A stretch of DNA of 64,000 nt, from the NCBI RefSeq assembly GCF_000016285.1, contig NC_011989.1, positions 1,553,001-1,617,000 on the forward strand, given 5' to 3'. The DNA comes from Allorhizobium ampelinum S4 (GTDB lineage: Bacteria > Pseudomonadota > Alphaproteobacteria > Rhizobiales > Rhizobiaceae). The notes beneath the pieces were generated by a model. It searched no databases, was not told the DNA's origin, and worked only from the letters and a program-made list of their open reading frames with translations. A program made the position numbers and the translations under genes. Numbering within the stretch: the stretch's first letter is position 1; the number at the start of each line of letters is the position of its first letter. Positions 9,062 to 18,015 of this stretch are shown here, one piece after another.

Positions 9062-10234
9062 CTATTCCTGAACCGGTTGTGCGCCTGGAAGCGCTGGATG
9101 AACGAGGTCAATCTGGCTGGTGTTGGACGGCAGGAACGTTGGGCCAACGCGGCGTACCGATTGGCGTCCTGGATCATAGGGTCGGCTCACTGCCTCAGGT
9201 TCAGGAACTGGCTTATTCGTGGCTTCCATGCCAGTCGTCGCCTTTTGGTCGGTCGACGTTTTGACCTGCGCACCAGGCGGGGCATCCATCTGTCTGGTGC
9301 TGGCGGCGGATCCATTGGATGTGATGGAAATGACTGAGGACCCGCCAGAATCAGTCCCTAAACCAGGCTTTGGAGCATTGGTCTGCAAGCCGTCAGAGTT
9401 GCTCCTGTTGCAACTGCATTGTCCCGGCTGCCCGGGTACCCGGCTGAGATAGGCAAAAGCATGGGGCATATCGCGATAAGGCTGGCCGGTCACGGTTGAA
9501 ACCATATCCTTGGCCTCGTCGGTGAGGCGGGAATAATAGAGTTCGGCTTCGGTACCTGGACAAAGCCGGTTGCATGTTTCGGCATCGCGACCAAAATCGC
9601 GGGCGGGTGTGCTGGGCGAGATCGGGAAAAAGCCGCCATCGCAGGTTCGGACGCAGAGCGTTCTGTATCCGCCCTGTCCCGAAGGCAGCATAAGGCCGTT
9701 GCTGGATGATGAAATCGGCGCCTCGTTGCGCAATGGGTAATCCGGATAGACCGGGGCCTCAAAGGGCCTGGCCGTCTCCTCGCTGTCATCCGTGTCCTGG
9801 AGTGCCGGGGCCGGTTCGGTGATATCACAGCCATTCGATTGCAAAGCAGCCGTCAGTTCCTCGTGGCGGGGATTGACGCCGCCCTTCATGCCCGCCGCAT
9901 TGCGTTCGATCAGAAGCTGACGCTTGTTTTCCTGCATGACGGCAAGGCTCTCCTGCATTGGCGCGCAGAGATCCTGTCCATGTCCGTCGAGAATGGCGAT
10001 ACTGGAGGAGCATCCGGCCTGTTGCAGGGTGCGTTGCAATTTACGGATCTCGAAATCCTGCCGGGTCACAGCTCCCGAATAGGCGCGCACGTCCTGAGAA
10101 TTGCTAATTACGACAGGTGTCTGGGCAAGCTCGGCCCGAATAGCCTCGCAGCTTGGGGCGGCCCGCACCGGACCGGCTGGCCCGAGGGTAATGAAACAAC
10201 AGGACGCGACAACGATGAGAGCGATAGCGCGCAT
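9062..10234 (-). CDS. DUF2865 domain-containing secreted protein
   Basis: A 390-residue exported protein. It has a signal peptide (MRAIALIVVASCCFITLG, cleavage near Val-Arg-Ala-Ala) and a Gln/Arg-rich helical region to about residue 110. A cysteine-rich DUF2865 core follows, with YRTLCVRTCDGGFFPIS, CNRLCPGTEAELYYS and MPHAFAYLSRVPGQPGQCSC. The C-terminal tail is low-complexity Ser/Thr/Pro. The paired cysteines imply disulfides in the periplasm. The biochemical role of DUF2865 is unknown. It lies 191 bases downstream of the AHL synthase in the same direction, so partial co-transcription with the quorum-sensing genes is possible. Genes downstream of avsR-avsI have been tied to grapevine and tobacco phenotypes in Agrobacterium vitis, but equivalence to this gene is unproven. 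Confidence 0.82.
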   Translation of the reverse strand: MRAIALIVVASCCFITLGPAGPVRAAPSCEAIRAELAQTPVVISNSQDVRAYSGAVTRQDFEIRKLQRTLQQAGCSSSIAILDGHGQDLCAPMQESLAVMQENKRQLLIERNAAGMKGGVNPRHEELTAALQSNGCDITEPAPALQDTDDSEETARPFEAPVYPDYPLRNEAPISSSSNGLMLPSGQGGYRTLCVRTCDGGFFPISPSTPARDFGRDAETCNRLCPGTEAELYYSRLTDEAKDMVSTVTGQPYRDMPHAFAYLSRVPGQPGQCSCNRSNSDGLQTNAPKPGLGTDSGGSSVISITSNGSAASTRQMDAPPGAQVKTSTDQKATTGMEATNKPVPEPEAVSRPYDPGRQSVRRVGPTFLPSNTSQIDLVHPALPGAQPVQE

Positions 10235-10425
10235 GCGGATCCATATTGGGCCATGCTATTGGGCCGGTTGACGGGACACTAATCAAGCCAAGTGAAAAGG
10301 AACATAGGGCAGGGCGTTGGAAACGCCAACCCGTAATCCTGTTTTAGCAATCCCGTCTGGCAGGGCCAAGAGGCCGACCATACGAACAGCCATTGTCGGC
10401 GGCTCTTCGTATATGAGACGCCACG

Positions 10426-11070
10426 TCAGGCGGCGCGTGCCTGTTCCAGCGACATGGGTGTGTCGAGCAGGCGTCCGGTGATGGCAGCAATGTTTTTCAT
10501 GGCATCGAGCATGCCGGTATCGATCTCCCAGGCAATTGCCACGGCATGAACCGAGCCGATCTTATGCGGCGCGCCAATTCGTTCGCCGGGGCAGCCCATG
10601 CGGCGAAACATCCGCTCCAAAAACACATCTGTCACGGTGACGATATGCGTAAGCCCCGATGCAAGGGCCAGTTCACCAACACCACACATCAGCTCGGCTG
10701 CGGCAATGCTGACCTGGTTGGAAGATCGGTCCAGGGAAATTTCCGGGTCGATGCAGAACCGGCTCGATTCCCACATGGCAATGTCACGAATGGCCGGCTT
10801 TCCGTCCAATAGAATGGGAAAGGTATCATCCAGCATATTCGGGCCAAGCGTCGGCAGCAGGCGGAGCGAGCCGCGCAACCGGCCTGTCCTGTCGTCATAA
10901 GATAAAACGTAAATCGGATTGGCATCATCATAGTGATCCATCTCGAAATCGCCCTGTACAACGACATCCCATTTCAAAAGATCATGAAATACTTTTTTTC
11001 GCAGGCGAAACATGTCTGCCAATGCCGCCTGTTGCGTCTGCTTATGTCGGCTGTTCAGAATTTTGAGCAT
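10426..11070 (-). CDS. avsI: Acyl-homoserine-lactone synthase (SinI/AvsI type)
   Basis: LuxI-family enzyme that makes N-acyl-homoserine lactone from S-adenosylmethionine and acyl-ACP. From the ATG at 11070 the protein has 214 residues, the standard size; AAGGAG sits 7 bases before this start, while the longer frame lacks a ribosome site. Conserved residues are visible: FRLRKKVFHDLLKW near residues 21-34, the FEMDHYDD segment, RLRGSLRLLPT, and the central WESSRFCIDPE (E-x-SRF) motif. It lies immediately downstream of a LuxR-type gene and near a malic enzyme, the arrangement of sinR-sinI. The long-chain specificity and the avsI name are inferred from family and context. Confidence 0.9.
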   Translation of the reverse strand: MLKILNSRHKQTQQAALADMFRLRKKVFHDLLKWDVVVQGDFEMDHYDDANPIYVLSYDDRTGRLRGSLRLLPTLGPNMLDDTFPILLDGKPAIRDIAMWESSRFCIDPEISLDRSSNQVSIAAAELMCGVGELALASGLTHIVTVTDVFLERMFRRMGCPGERIGAPHKIGSVHAVAIAWEIDTGMLDAMKNIAAITGRLLDTPMSLEQARAA

Positions 11071-11140
11071 GCGTGTCTCCTTAATTGGAAGGTGACACAA
11101 TATGAGTGTAAAAAAATCCCAATAAAACTGACGGTAGCGA

Positions 11141-11173
11141 CAGTTTAACTGACAAGAATTGACCGTTAAACTG
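11141..11173. promoter_or_regulatory. Inverted repeat upstream of the AHL synthase, candidate operator
   Basis: CAGTTTAAC at 11141-11149 and GTTAAACTG at 11165-11173 form perfect 9-base arms around a 15-base spacer, about 70 bases before the synthase start. This is the usual position for a LuxR-family activator site. The arms do not match the canonical lux-box, but SinR/AvsR-type sites are divergent. Confidence 0.5.
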
Positions 11174-11370
11174 CTCCGATTCACCATCTCATACCAAGGC
11201 ATCGAAGATGTGGACCACTCCCCGTCTTGAAGGCATTGAAAATATCTAAAACAGACATGCGGCATGAAATTTTTGCATAGGCAATATGGGCCGCCACCTA
11301 TTCATGATAGTTCGGATCACTCAGCTGCCGAGAGGTCTGGCTAACATAAGATATGGAGGGCGGTGGCCTG

Positions 11371-12111
11371 TTATAATGGTGCTTCCGGTGGGATCAGGCC
11401 GCGTTGCAGGGCCTTTGCCACCGCTTGAGTGTTGGAGACGGCGTCGAGTTTGGTGCGGGCATTGGCCATAAAATACCGCACGGTCCGTTCAGAGATTCCA
11501 AGGATCACGGCGGTTTCCCAATAGCTTTTGCCCGCAGCCGTCCATCGCAGGGTTTCCTGTTCCCGTCGGGTGAGGGTGGGCACACCTCCGAGGCGGGTAC
11601 CATCGCAGCGTTTCACTAGGCCTGCGTGGAATTTTCCCGCCAGAAGATGGATGTCGCGGTCATGGCAGCGGCGAAAGCGTCGCCACTCCTCCTCACATGC
11701 ATTGCTTGCAATAGCGAGAATTGCGCCGCGTCCATCGACCGAAAGCAGCGGATAACTGACGGCTTGCCTCGGCAAGGGCAGATCGCGCAGCTTGCTGCGC
11801 AACAGAAGGCCCTCTTCGCTCAATTGCGCGAGGTCATGCATATCCACCGGTTCCATGGCCCGGCTGAGTTGTGACAAGACGTTACGCAAAACAGGCGCAT
11901 CGAGCATGAGGATAGGGTCTTTTGCCTGCTTATCGAATGTATGCCCGTATCGATATACCAGAGCGCCAGCCGAGGTGATGGAAGCGTCCATGTAAAGACA
12001 GCCGGACAGGTTGTAGCTGATTTGCAGGCGGTTCAGGAAATCGGTCCATTTCGCGCTGGTGGCGGTCTCCAGCCAATCGAGCAAATTAAAATAAATGTCA
12101 TCGTCAAACAT
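11371..12111 (-). CDS. avsR: LuxR-family quorum-sensing regulator (SinR/AvsR type)
   Basis: 246 residues. The N-terminal autoinducer-binding-like domain (about 1-165) is divergent: the usual Trp/Tyr/Asp-Pro signature is only partly recognisable (YRYGHTFDKQAKDPIL). The C-terminal GerE-type helix-turn-helix (about 178-240) is strong: LTRREQETLRWTAAGKSYWE, then ILGISERTVRYFMANARTKL. It is transcribed in the same direction as the AHL synthase with a 300-base gap holding an inverted repeat, so it has a separate promoter and presumably controls the synthase. The symbol is based on this pairing and on the malic enzyme neighbour; an orphan regulator of other genes is the alternative. Confidence 0.85.
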   Translation of the reverse strand: MFDDDIYFNLLDWLETATSAKWTDFLNRLQISYNLSGCLYMDASITSAGALVYRYGHTFDKQAKDPILMLDAPVLRNVLSQLSRAMEPVDMHDLAQLSEEGLLLRSKLRDLPLPRQAVSYPLLSVDGRGAILAIASNACEEEWRRFRRCHDRDIHLLAGKFHAGLVKRCDGTRLGGVPTLTRREQETLRWTAAGKSYWETAVILGISERTVRYFMANARTKLDAVSNTQAVAKALQRGLIPPEAPL

Positions 12112-12390
12112 GAAAGCCCCGCAATTTTTAAGGGTTTATTTTCTACCTTTGAGGGCAAATGTCCACGTGTTGAATAAGGTTTCAGGTCTGCGATTTTATG
12201 TCTTGCGAAGACAACTGTGTCCGGTTCGAACACCGACAACTCCGTTTCCCAAGGAAACAGAGCAAGGGAAACAGAGCATAAGAGGATGATAAACAGATGG
12301 TGTCCGAAGAATATCATCTTCGCCCGGCTCGGCATGACGTTTGCCAGGAAAAATGGGCCCCGGTCTTCCTGAAAGGAAGCGTAAGCAGGC
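12112..12390. other. Intergenic region upstream of the LuxR gene
   Basis: No credible gene. It contains a 12-base direct repeat GGAAACAGAGCA at 12253-12264 and 12267-12278 (period 14) and must hold the promoter for the regulator. Confidence 0.5.
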
Positions 12391-12428
12391 AAAAAAAATC
12401 ACCCAGGTTCGGAATGAACCTGGGTGAT
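12391..12428 (-). terminator. Rho-independent terminator of the malic enzyme gene
   Basis: On the minus strand ATCACCCAGGTTC pairs perfectly with GAACCTGGGTGAT around a 5-base loop and is followed by eight T. It starts 30 bases after the malic enzyme stop. Confidence 0.93.
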
Positions 12429-12457
12429 TACAGAATACGAAAGACCCAAAGTGGGGG

Positions 12458-14764
12458 TCAGACCTGCTGGTTGGCTTCCACCACGGCAAGAGCGGCCATA
12501 TTGACAACGCCACGTGAGGTGACGGACGTCGACAGAACATGCGCTGGCTGGGCGGCTCCCAGAAGGATTGGGCCGACATGCAAAGCATCGGTAAAGGTGC
12601 GAACGAGACCCAGCGAAATATTGGCGGAATCGAGGTTGGGGAACACCAGCAGGTTTGCATCGCCCGACAGCGTGCTGTTGGGAATGGCGCGTCGACGCAA
12701 AGTCTCAGACAGGGCCGAACCGCCCTGCATTTCACCATCGACTTCCAGCTCAGGCGCTTCCTTGCGCAGGATCTCAAGCGCTGCGCGCATCTTGCGGGCG
12801 CTTTCGCAATTGCGCGAGCCGAAATTGGAATGAGACAGAAGTGCGGCTTTCGGCGTGATGCCGAACTGGCGAATGGCCTGGGCGGCCAGAATGGTCATTT
12901 CCGCCACTTCTTCCGCCGTTGGATTTTCGGTCACGAATGTATCGGTCATGAAAACCGCACCACGCTGGGAAATCAGCAGGCTGAGACCGGAAAAGTCCCG
13001 GACATTCGGCTTTTTGCCGAGAATTTGACCGACATCGTGAACATGCCTGTCAAACCGGCCTTCAACGCCACAGATCAGCGCATCTGCTTCGCCGCGCTTC
13101 AACGATAGCGCGCCGATCACGGTGGTATTGGTGCGCACGATGGTTCTTGCGGCTTCGGGATTGATACCGGACCGTCCAACCAGCGCTACATAATCGTCCA
13201 CATAGTCTCGGTAGCGTGGATCGTCTTCCGGATTGACGATGGCAAAATCGATGCCGGGCCGGATGCGCAGGCCAAAGCGTTTCAGGCGCGTTTCGATAAT
13301 CTGCGGACGACCGATCAGGATCGGTTCACCAATTCCGTCTTCCAGCAGCACCTGGGCAGCGCGCAACACCCGTTCATCCTCGCCTTCGGCAAAGATCACC
13401 CGCTTTTTCACAGCCGCTTTTGCATTGGCAAAGATCGGCTTCATGATGAAGCCGGAGCGGAACACGAAACGGCTCAGAGTATCGAGATAGCTGTCATAAT
13501 CGGCAATCGGCCTGCGGGCGACGCCACTCTCTTCGGCGGCTTTTGCCACGGCGGGCGCAATGCGCAGGATGAGGCGTGGATCGAAAGGCGAGGGGATCAG
13601 ATATTCAGGTCCGAAAGTCGGCGAGTCGCCGGTATAGGCCCTGGCTGCCACCTCTGAGACTTCTTCGCGGGCGAGTGCTGCGATGGCCTTGACAGCGGCC
13701 ATCTTCATCTCTTCGTTGATCGTGGTCGCGCCGCAATCCAGAGCGCCCCGGAAGATATAAGGGAAGCAGAGAACGTTATTGACCTGGTTGGGATAGTCCG
13801 ACCGGCCGGTGCAGATCATCGCGTCGGGACGGGCAGTGCGCGCCAGTTCCGGCATGATTTCGGGCTTTGGATTGGCCAGAGCCATGATTAGCGGGCTTGG
13901 CGCCATCTGTTCCAGCAGTTCCGGCTTCAGGACTCCCGCAGCGGACAGGCCGAGGAATACATCTGCACCGCCGATGCTTTCAGCAAGCACCCGCTTGTCG
14001 CTTTCCTGGGCATAGACCTCTTTCCAGGGGTCCATCAGCTCGTTACGGCCCTTGTAGACCAGGCCCTCAATGTCATGAACCCAGATGTTTTCACGTTTCG
14101 CGCCAAGTGCAACCAGAAGGTTGAGGCAGGCAAGAGCCGCGGCACCCGCGCCTGACGCGACGATCTTGACGTCGCCGATGGTTTTACCGGCCAGTTCAAG
14201 GCCGTTCAGAATGGCTGCGGCGACGATGATCGCGGTGCCGTGCTGGTCATCGTGAAACACCGGAATATTCATCCGGTCGCGCAATTGCTGCTCGATTTCG
14301 AAGCATTCCGGCGCCTTGATATCTTCAAGGTTGATACCGCCGAAGGTCGGCTCCAGCGAGGCGACGGTGGAGACCATGGCATCGACAGTCATGGCGTCGA
14401 CCTCGATGTCAAACACATCGATACCGGCGAATTTCTTGAACAGGACGGCTTTGCCTTCCATGACCGGCTTTGAGGCCAGCGGGCCGATATTGCCGAGGCC
14501 GAGGACAGCGGTGCCGTTGGAAATCACCGCGACCAGATTGGCGCGGGCCGTGTAATCGTCAGCGGCTTGTGGATTATCGCGAATCGCAAGGCAGGGAGCC
14601 GCAACACCCGGGGAATAGGCAAGCGCCAGATCGCGCTGGTTGCCCAGCGGCTTGGTTGCCTGGATCTCTAATTTGCCGGGGCGGGGATGCAAATGGTAGA
14701 ACAGAGCCTGTTCGTCCAGATCGCCAGAGGCGGGCGAATTCGTCTTGGTTTTGTCGTCGGTCAT
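12458..14764 (-). CDS. dme: Malic enzyme with fused phosphotransacetylase-like domain
   Basis: Oxidative decarboxylation of malate to pyruvate. 768 residues from the ATG at 14764, matching the 760-770 of the rhizobial Dme and Tme enzymes. The N-terminal malic domain carries [16 protein letters not shown] and [14 protein letters not shown]. The NAD(P)-binding domain has [18 protein letters not shown]. The C-terminal third (about 440-768) is a PTA/PTB-like domain ([29 protein letters not shown]), which is regulatory rather than catalytic in this family. The longest frame adds 75 upstream residues of poor quality, so it was not used. In Sinorhizobium the NAD-dependent dme adjoins sin genes, which is why that symbol was chosen; cofactor preference cannot be read here. 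Confidence 0.88.
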   Translation of the reverse strand: MTDDKTKTNSPASGDLDEQALFYHLHPRPGKLEIQATKPLGNQRDLALAYSPGVAAPCLAIRDNPQAADDYTARANLVAVISNGTAVLGLGNIGPLASKPVMEGKAVLFKKFAGIDVFDIEVDAMTVDAMVSTVASLEPTFGGINLEDIKAPECFEIEQQLRDRMNIPVFHDDQHGTAIIVAAAILNGLELAGKTIGDVKIVASGAGAAALACLNLLVALGAKRENIWVHDIEGLVYKGRNELMDPWKEVYAQESDKRVLAESIGGADVFLGLSAAGVLKPELLEQMAPSPLIMALANPKPEIMPELARTARPDAMICTGRSDYPNQVNNVLCFPYIFRGALDCGATTINEEMKMAAVKAIAALAREEVSEVAARAYTGDSPTFGPEYLIPSPFDPRLILRIAPAVAKAAEESGVARRPIADYDSYLDTLSRFVFRSGFIMKPIFANAKAAVKKRVIFAEGEDERVLRAAQVLLEDGIGEPILIGRPQIIETRLKRFGLRIRPGIDFAIVNPEDDPRYRDYVDDYVALVGRSGINPEAARTIVRTNTTVIGALSLKRGEADALICGVEGRFDRHVHDVGQILGKKPNVRDFSGLSLLISQRGAVFMTDTFVTENPTAEEVAEMTILAAQAIRQFGITPKAALLSHSNFGSRNCESARKMRAALEILRKEAPELEVDGEMQGGSALSETLRRRAIPNSTLSGDANLLVFPNLDSANISLGLVRTFTDALHVGPILLGAAQPAHVLSTSVTSRGVVNMAALAVVEANQQV

Positions 14765-14945
14765 GCTTCTTGCCGCTTCATCGTTCAACTCTTCCCATCT
14801 CTTACAACAAATCGTTCCACGGACCAGAACATATTTCTGGTGGGCATGGCAATTGCAGCCCATCGGTGTGTTGCCCGTGTCATCATCCTGAAACACGAGT
14901 CTGATTTTGAGAGCATGCCAAAGCTGATCGTAAAGGACCATTCCC

Positions 14946-15806
14946 GTGAGCGACGAAACCGAAACGCGACATGTGAGAACCCTCTTCATTTCGGATGTGC
15001 ATCTCGGCTCTAAGGCCGCAAAAACTGATTTTTTGCTGGATTTTCTGCGTGTTTACGATGCCGACACCATCGTTCTGGTTGGCGATATCGTCGACGGCTG
15101 GCGGTTGAAACGCAGCTGGTATTGGCCTCAGGGCTGTAATGATGTGGTGCAGAAATTGCTGCGCAAGGCGCGCAAGGGGACAAGAATTGTCTATATCCCC
15201 GGAAATCACGACGAATTCCTCCGGGGTTTTCCCGGAACCCATTTTGGAGGAATCGAAGTGCTGGACCAGATGATTCACGAGACGGCGGATAACAAGCGCT
15301 ATCTGGTTCTGCATGGCGACCAGTTCGATGTGGTGGTGCGCAATGCGCGCCTGCTCGCCTATATGGGTGACTGGGCTTATGACATGGCGATTGCCATCAA
15401 CGTGGTTCTGGCGGCTGTCCGCCGCCGGATGGGCATGCCCTATTGGTCATTTTCTGCCTGGGCCAAGCTACAGGTCAAGCATGCGGTCAATTTTATCGGA
15501 GAATTCCAGAAAGTCGTTGCCGACGAAGCGCGCCGCAACGACGTGCATGGGGTGATCTGTGGCCATATCCATCATGCTGTCATGGAGGATGTCGGCGGTA
15601 TCCATTACATCAATACCGGTGATTGGGTGGAAAGCTGCACTGCGGTGGCCGAACATCATGACGGTCATTTCGAATTGATCGAATGGGGTACGCGCTATAA
15701 TGCCGCTGATCAACCGCGCCTGCTGGGTCCGCCGGAGCCGATTCGCATTTTTCCGGTGGAAAACCCCGCTGGAACAGAAACGCAGGCGGCACGCTGCAAC
15801 GCCTAA
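14946..15806 (+). CDS. LpxH-like metallophosphoesterase
   Basis: 286 residues from a GTG start preceded by AAAGGA. Calcineurin-type motifs in order: ISDVHLGS, VLVGDIVDGW, YIPGNHDEF, LHGDQFD and GVICGHIHHA, with NTGDWVESC near the end. This is the COG2908 pattern of UDP-2,3-diacylglucosamine hydrolase (lipid A pathway), with longer insertions than LpxH of E. coli. Alphaproteobacteria generally use LpxI for that step. The true substrate is therefore open, and a role in another phospholipid or sugar-nucleotide hydrolysis is possible. It is divergent from the malic enzyme and upstream of the lipid-transport operon, but separated from it by about 170 bases. Confidence 0.85.
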   Translation: MSDETETRHVRTLFISDVHLGSKAAKTDFLLDFLRVYDADTIVLVGDIVDGWRLKRSWYWPQGCNDVVQKLLRKARKGTRIVYIPGNHDEFLRGFPGTHFGGIEVLDQMIHETADNKRYLVLHGDQFDVVVRNARLLAYMGDWAYDMAIAINVVLAAVRRRMGMPYWSFSAWAKLQVKHAVNFIGEFQKVVADEARRNDVHGVICGHIHHAVMEDVGGIHYINTGDWVESCTAVAEHHDGHFELIEWGTRYNAADQPRLLGPPEPIRIFPVENPAGTETQAARCNA

Positions 15807-15978
15807 AATGGTTATAGGTGACAAAAGCCTGTGGACCGAAGTGTTGCCCATAGGTTGATCGACACTTTTCCCGCAAAGATCAGTGGAATTGTCGCGCGGG
15901 AACGATATATAGTCGTCAGCATCAAGCCGATGGCGGCTTGCCCACTCTCTGAGTGATGGCTTTGAAAGTGTATACGTT

Positions 15979-17124
15979 TTGAGTTCCGGTCAGATGGACA
16001 ATGCCACGGTCGATGCCGAACAGCTGGAAGGGGAGGCCGGGCAGCGGCTTCGCCTGAGTGGTTCGTGGCGCAATACCACGGTTGATACCGTGATTCCAAA
16101 ACTGCTGGAACTGCGCGAAACGTTGAACGGCCATGTCGAGATCGACATCACCGGCATTTCAAGTCTTGATACATCCGGCGCTTGGATCATCCGCCGCATC
16201 GAGCTGGCCGCTTCCAAGCAGGGCGATGTGCAGATTGTCGGTGGCAGCGACGCGATGCGGGAGCTGATTTCCGCGCTGCCCGAACAGCCGCCTTTGCCAG
16301 AAAAGGTCGTGGATCGCCGCCCCTTCTTCCAGCGGGTGTTAGAGCCGGTTGGCAAGATGAGCGTCAGCCTGTTTGAAGACGTGTTGGCCATGAGCTATGT
16401 GCTCGGCTCGGCGGTGCGTGGCACGCAATCCAAGGAAAGACGCGGCGGGCGGGCGTCCATTGCTTCCATCGTCAATCAGTTGGACCATATGGGTCTTCGG
16501 GCGGTACCGATCATCCTGCTGATGTCCTTCCTGATCGGGGCGATCATCGCCCAGCAGGGCGCCTTCCAGCTTCGCTATTTCGGCGCCGAAGTCTTCGTGG
16601 TCGACCTGGTCGGCATTCTGCAATTGCGCGAGATCGGCGTTCTGTTGACCGCCATCATGATCGCTGGCCGTTCGGGCAGCGCCATCACCGCTGAAATCGG
16701 CTCGATGAAGATGCGCGAGGAAGTGGATGCGCTGAAGGTTATCGGCCTCAACCCAATCGGCGTTCTGGTGTTGCCGCGTATCGTCGCTCTGGTCATTGCA
16801 CTGCCGCTTCTGACGGTTATCGCCAATTTTGCGGCGCTTTACGGTGCCGCGGTCGTTTCCTTTGCCTATTCCGGCATTACCTTTCAGGTCTTTGTTACCC
16901 GTCTGCATGACGCCGTGGATTATGCCACCTTCGCTGCCGGCCTGATCAAGGCGCCGTTCATGGCTGTGGTGATCGGCATCGTCGCGGCGGTGGAGGGTAT
17001 GAAGGTTGGCGGTAGCGCCGAGTCGCTCGGCCAGCACGTCACCGCCTCGGTGGTGAAGTCGATCTTCGTCGTCATCCTCATGGATGGGCTGTTTGCCGTA
17101 TTCTACGCAGCGATCAATTTTTAA
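15979..17124 (+). CDS. MlaE-family lipid ABC permease with N-terminal STAS domain
   Basis: 381 residues from a TTG start (an ATG five codons later is an alternative). Residues about 1-100 form a STAS-like domain (LNGHVEIDITGISSLDTSGA). In E. coli the equivalent STAS protein is a separate gene, mlaB, so this is a natural MlaB-MlaE fusion common in alphaproteobacteria. The permease core has five or six helices and the family hallmark AGRSGSAITAEIGSMKMREE followed by VIGLNPIGVLVLPR. It should form the inner-membrane channel of an MCE transporter that moves phospholipid between the membranes. First gene of a four-gene operon with spacings of 9 bases, 6 bases and a 4-base overlap. Confidence 0.93.
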   Translation: MSSGQMDNATVDAEQLEGEAGQRLRLSGSWRNTTVDTVIPKLLELRETLNGHVEIDITGISSLDTSGAWIIRRIELAASKQGDVQIVGGSDAMRELISALPEQPPLPEKVVDRRPFFQRVLEPVGKMSVSLFEDVLAMSYVLGSAVRGTQSKERRGGRASIASIVNQLDHMGLRAVPIILLMSFLIGAIIAQQGAFQLRYFGAEVFVVDLVGILQLREIGVLLTAIMIAGRSGSAITAEIGSMKMREEVDALKVIGLNPIGVLVLPRIVALVIALPLLTVIANFAALYGAAVVSFAYSGITFQVFVTRLHDAVDYATFAAGLIKAPFMAVVIGIVAAVEGMKVGGSAESLGQHVTASVVKSIFVVILMDGLFAVFYAAINF

Positions 17125-17133
17125 GGGGCCGCC

Positions 17134-18009
17134 GTGGAACAGCAAGACCTGAACAATCAAGACAGAGACAATCACCCGACACAGGAAGTGCCGCCGCTCA
17201 AGGAAGGGCGCGAAGCGGTGCTGTCCGTGCGTGGTCTGACTGTTGGTTTCGGTGAAAAACTGGTGCTGGACAATCTCGATCTCGATGTCTATCGCGGCGA
17301 AATTCTCGGTTTTGTCGGGGCTTCGGGTGCGGGGAAATCGGTGCTGATGCGCACGGTGTTGAGGCTTTTGCCGCGCCAGGCCGGTCAGATCCATATTCTG
17401 GGCGCAGACTACGATGCTGTCAGCGCTGCCGAGCGTTCCAATCTCGATACACGTCTTGGTGTGCTGTTCCAGCATGGCGCCTTGTTTTCCGCCCTGACGG
17501 TCAAGGAAAACATCCAATTGCCGATGCGGGAATATCTGAAGCTTCCGCAAGTGCTGATGGATGAACTGGCCTATCTGAAAATCCAGATGGTTGGCCTTTC
17601 TGCGGATGCCGGGGACAAATACCCCTCGGAATTGTCCGGCGGCATGATCAAGCGGGCGGCTTTGGCGCGTGCGCTGGCGCTTGACCCGGACCTGGTGTTT
17701 CTCGATGAACCGACCTCCGGCCTCGACCCAATTGGCGCTGCCGAGTTCGATGATTTGATTGCCCGTCTGCGCGATACGCTGGGGCTGACCGTCTATATGG
17801 TGACCCATGACCTCGACAGCCTGTTTTCGGTCTGCGATCGCATCGCTGTGCTCGGACAGAAACGAGTCTTGGTTGAAGGACCGTTAACGGATATGCTCGC
17901 CTGCGACGATGACTGGGTCAAATCCTATTTCCGGGGCAAACGGGCGCGCTCCATTCCCAAACATCAGGAAATGCGCGGCACCCGCGCGATTGCCGGCACG
18001 ATTGATTGA
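17134..18009 (+). CDS. MlaF-family ABC transporter ATPase
   Basis: 291 residues from a GTG start 9 bases after the permease. Motifs: Walker A GASGAGKS (about residue 61), Q-loop VLFQHGALFSALTVKENI, signature LSGGMIKRAALARALALD, Walker B LVFLDEPTSGLDP and switch His in VTHDLDS. LSGGMIKR (Met-Ile-Lys-Arg rather than QQQR) is typical of the MlaF/Mkl lipid importers and exporters. About 25 residues of polar N-terminal extension precede the domain. It powers the MCE complex encoded by the flanking genes. Confidence 0.95.
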   Translation: MEQQDLNNQDRDNHPTQEVPPLKEGREAVLSVRGLTVGFGEKLVLDNLDLDVYRGEILGFVGASGAGKSVLMRTVLRLLPRQAGQIHILGADYDAVSAAERSNLDTRLGVLFQHGALFSALTVKENIQLPMREYLKLPQVLMDELAYLKIQMVGLSADAGDKYPSELSGGMIKRAALARALALDPDLVFLDEPTSGLDPIGAAEFDDLIARLRDTLGLTVYMVTHDLDSLFSVCDRIAVLGQKRVLVEGPLTDMLACDDDWVKSYFRGKRARSIPKHQEMRGTRAIAGTID

Positions 18010-18015
18010 GATCCT

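Noticed and set aside
12297..12833. 178-codon frame on the plus strand
   Set aside because: It crosses the malic enzyme terminator and is antisense to the enzyme's C-terminus.
16339..17808. 489-codon open frame opposite the Mla permease and ATPase genes
   Set aside because: Spans two conserved genes on the other strand; His/Gln-rich product typical of shadow frames.
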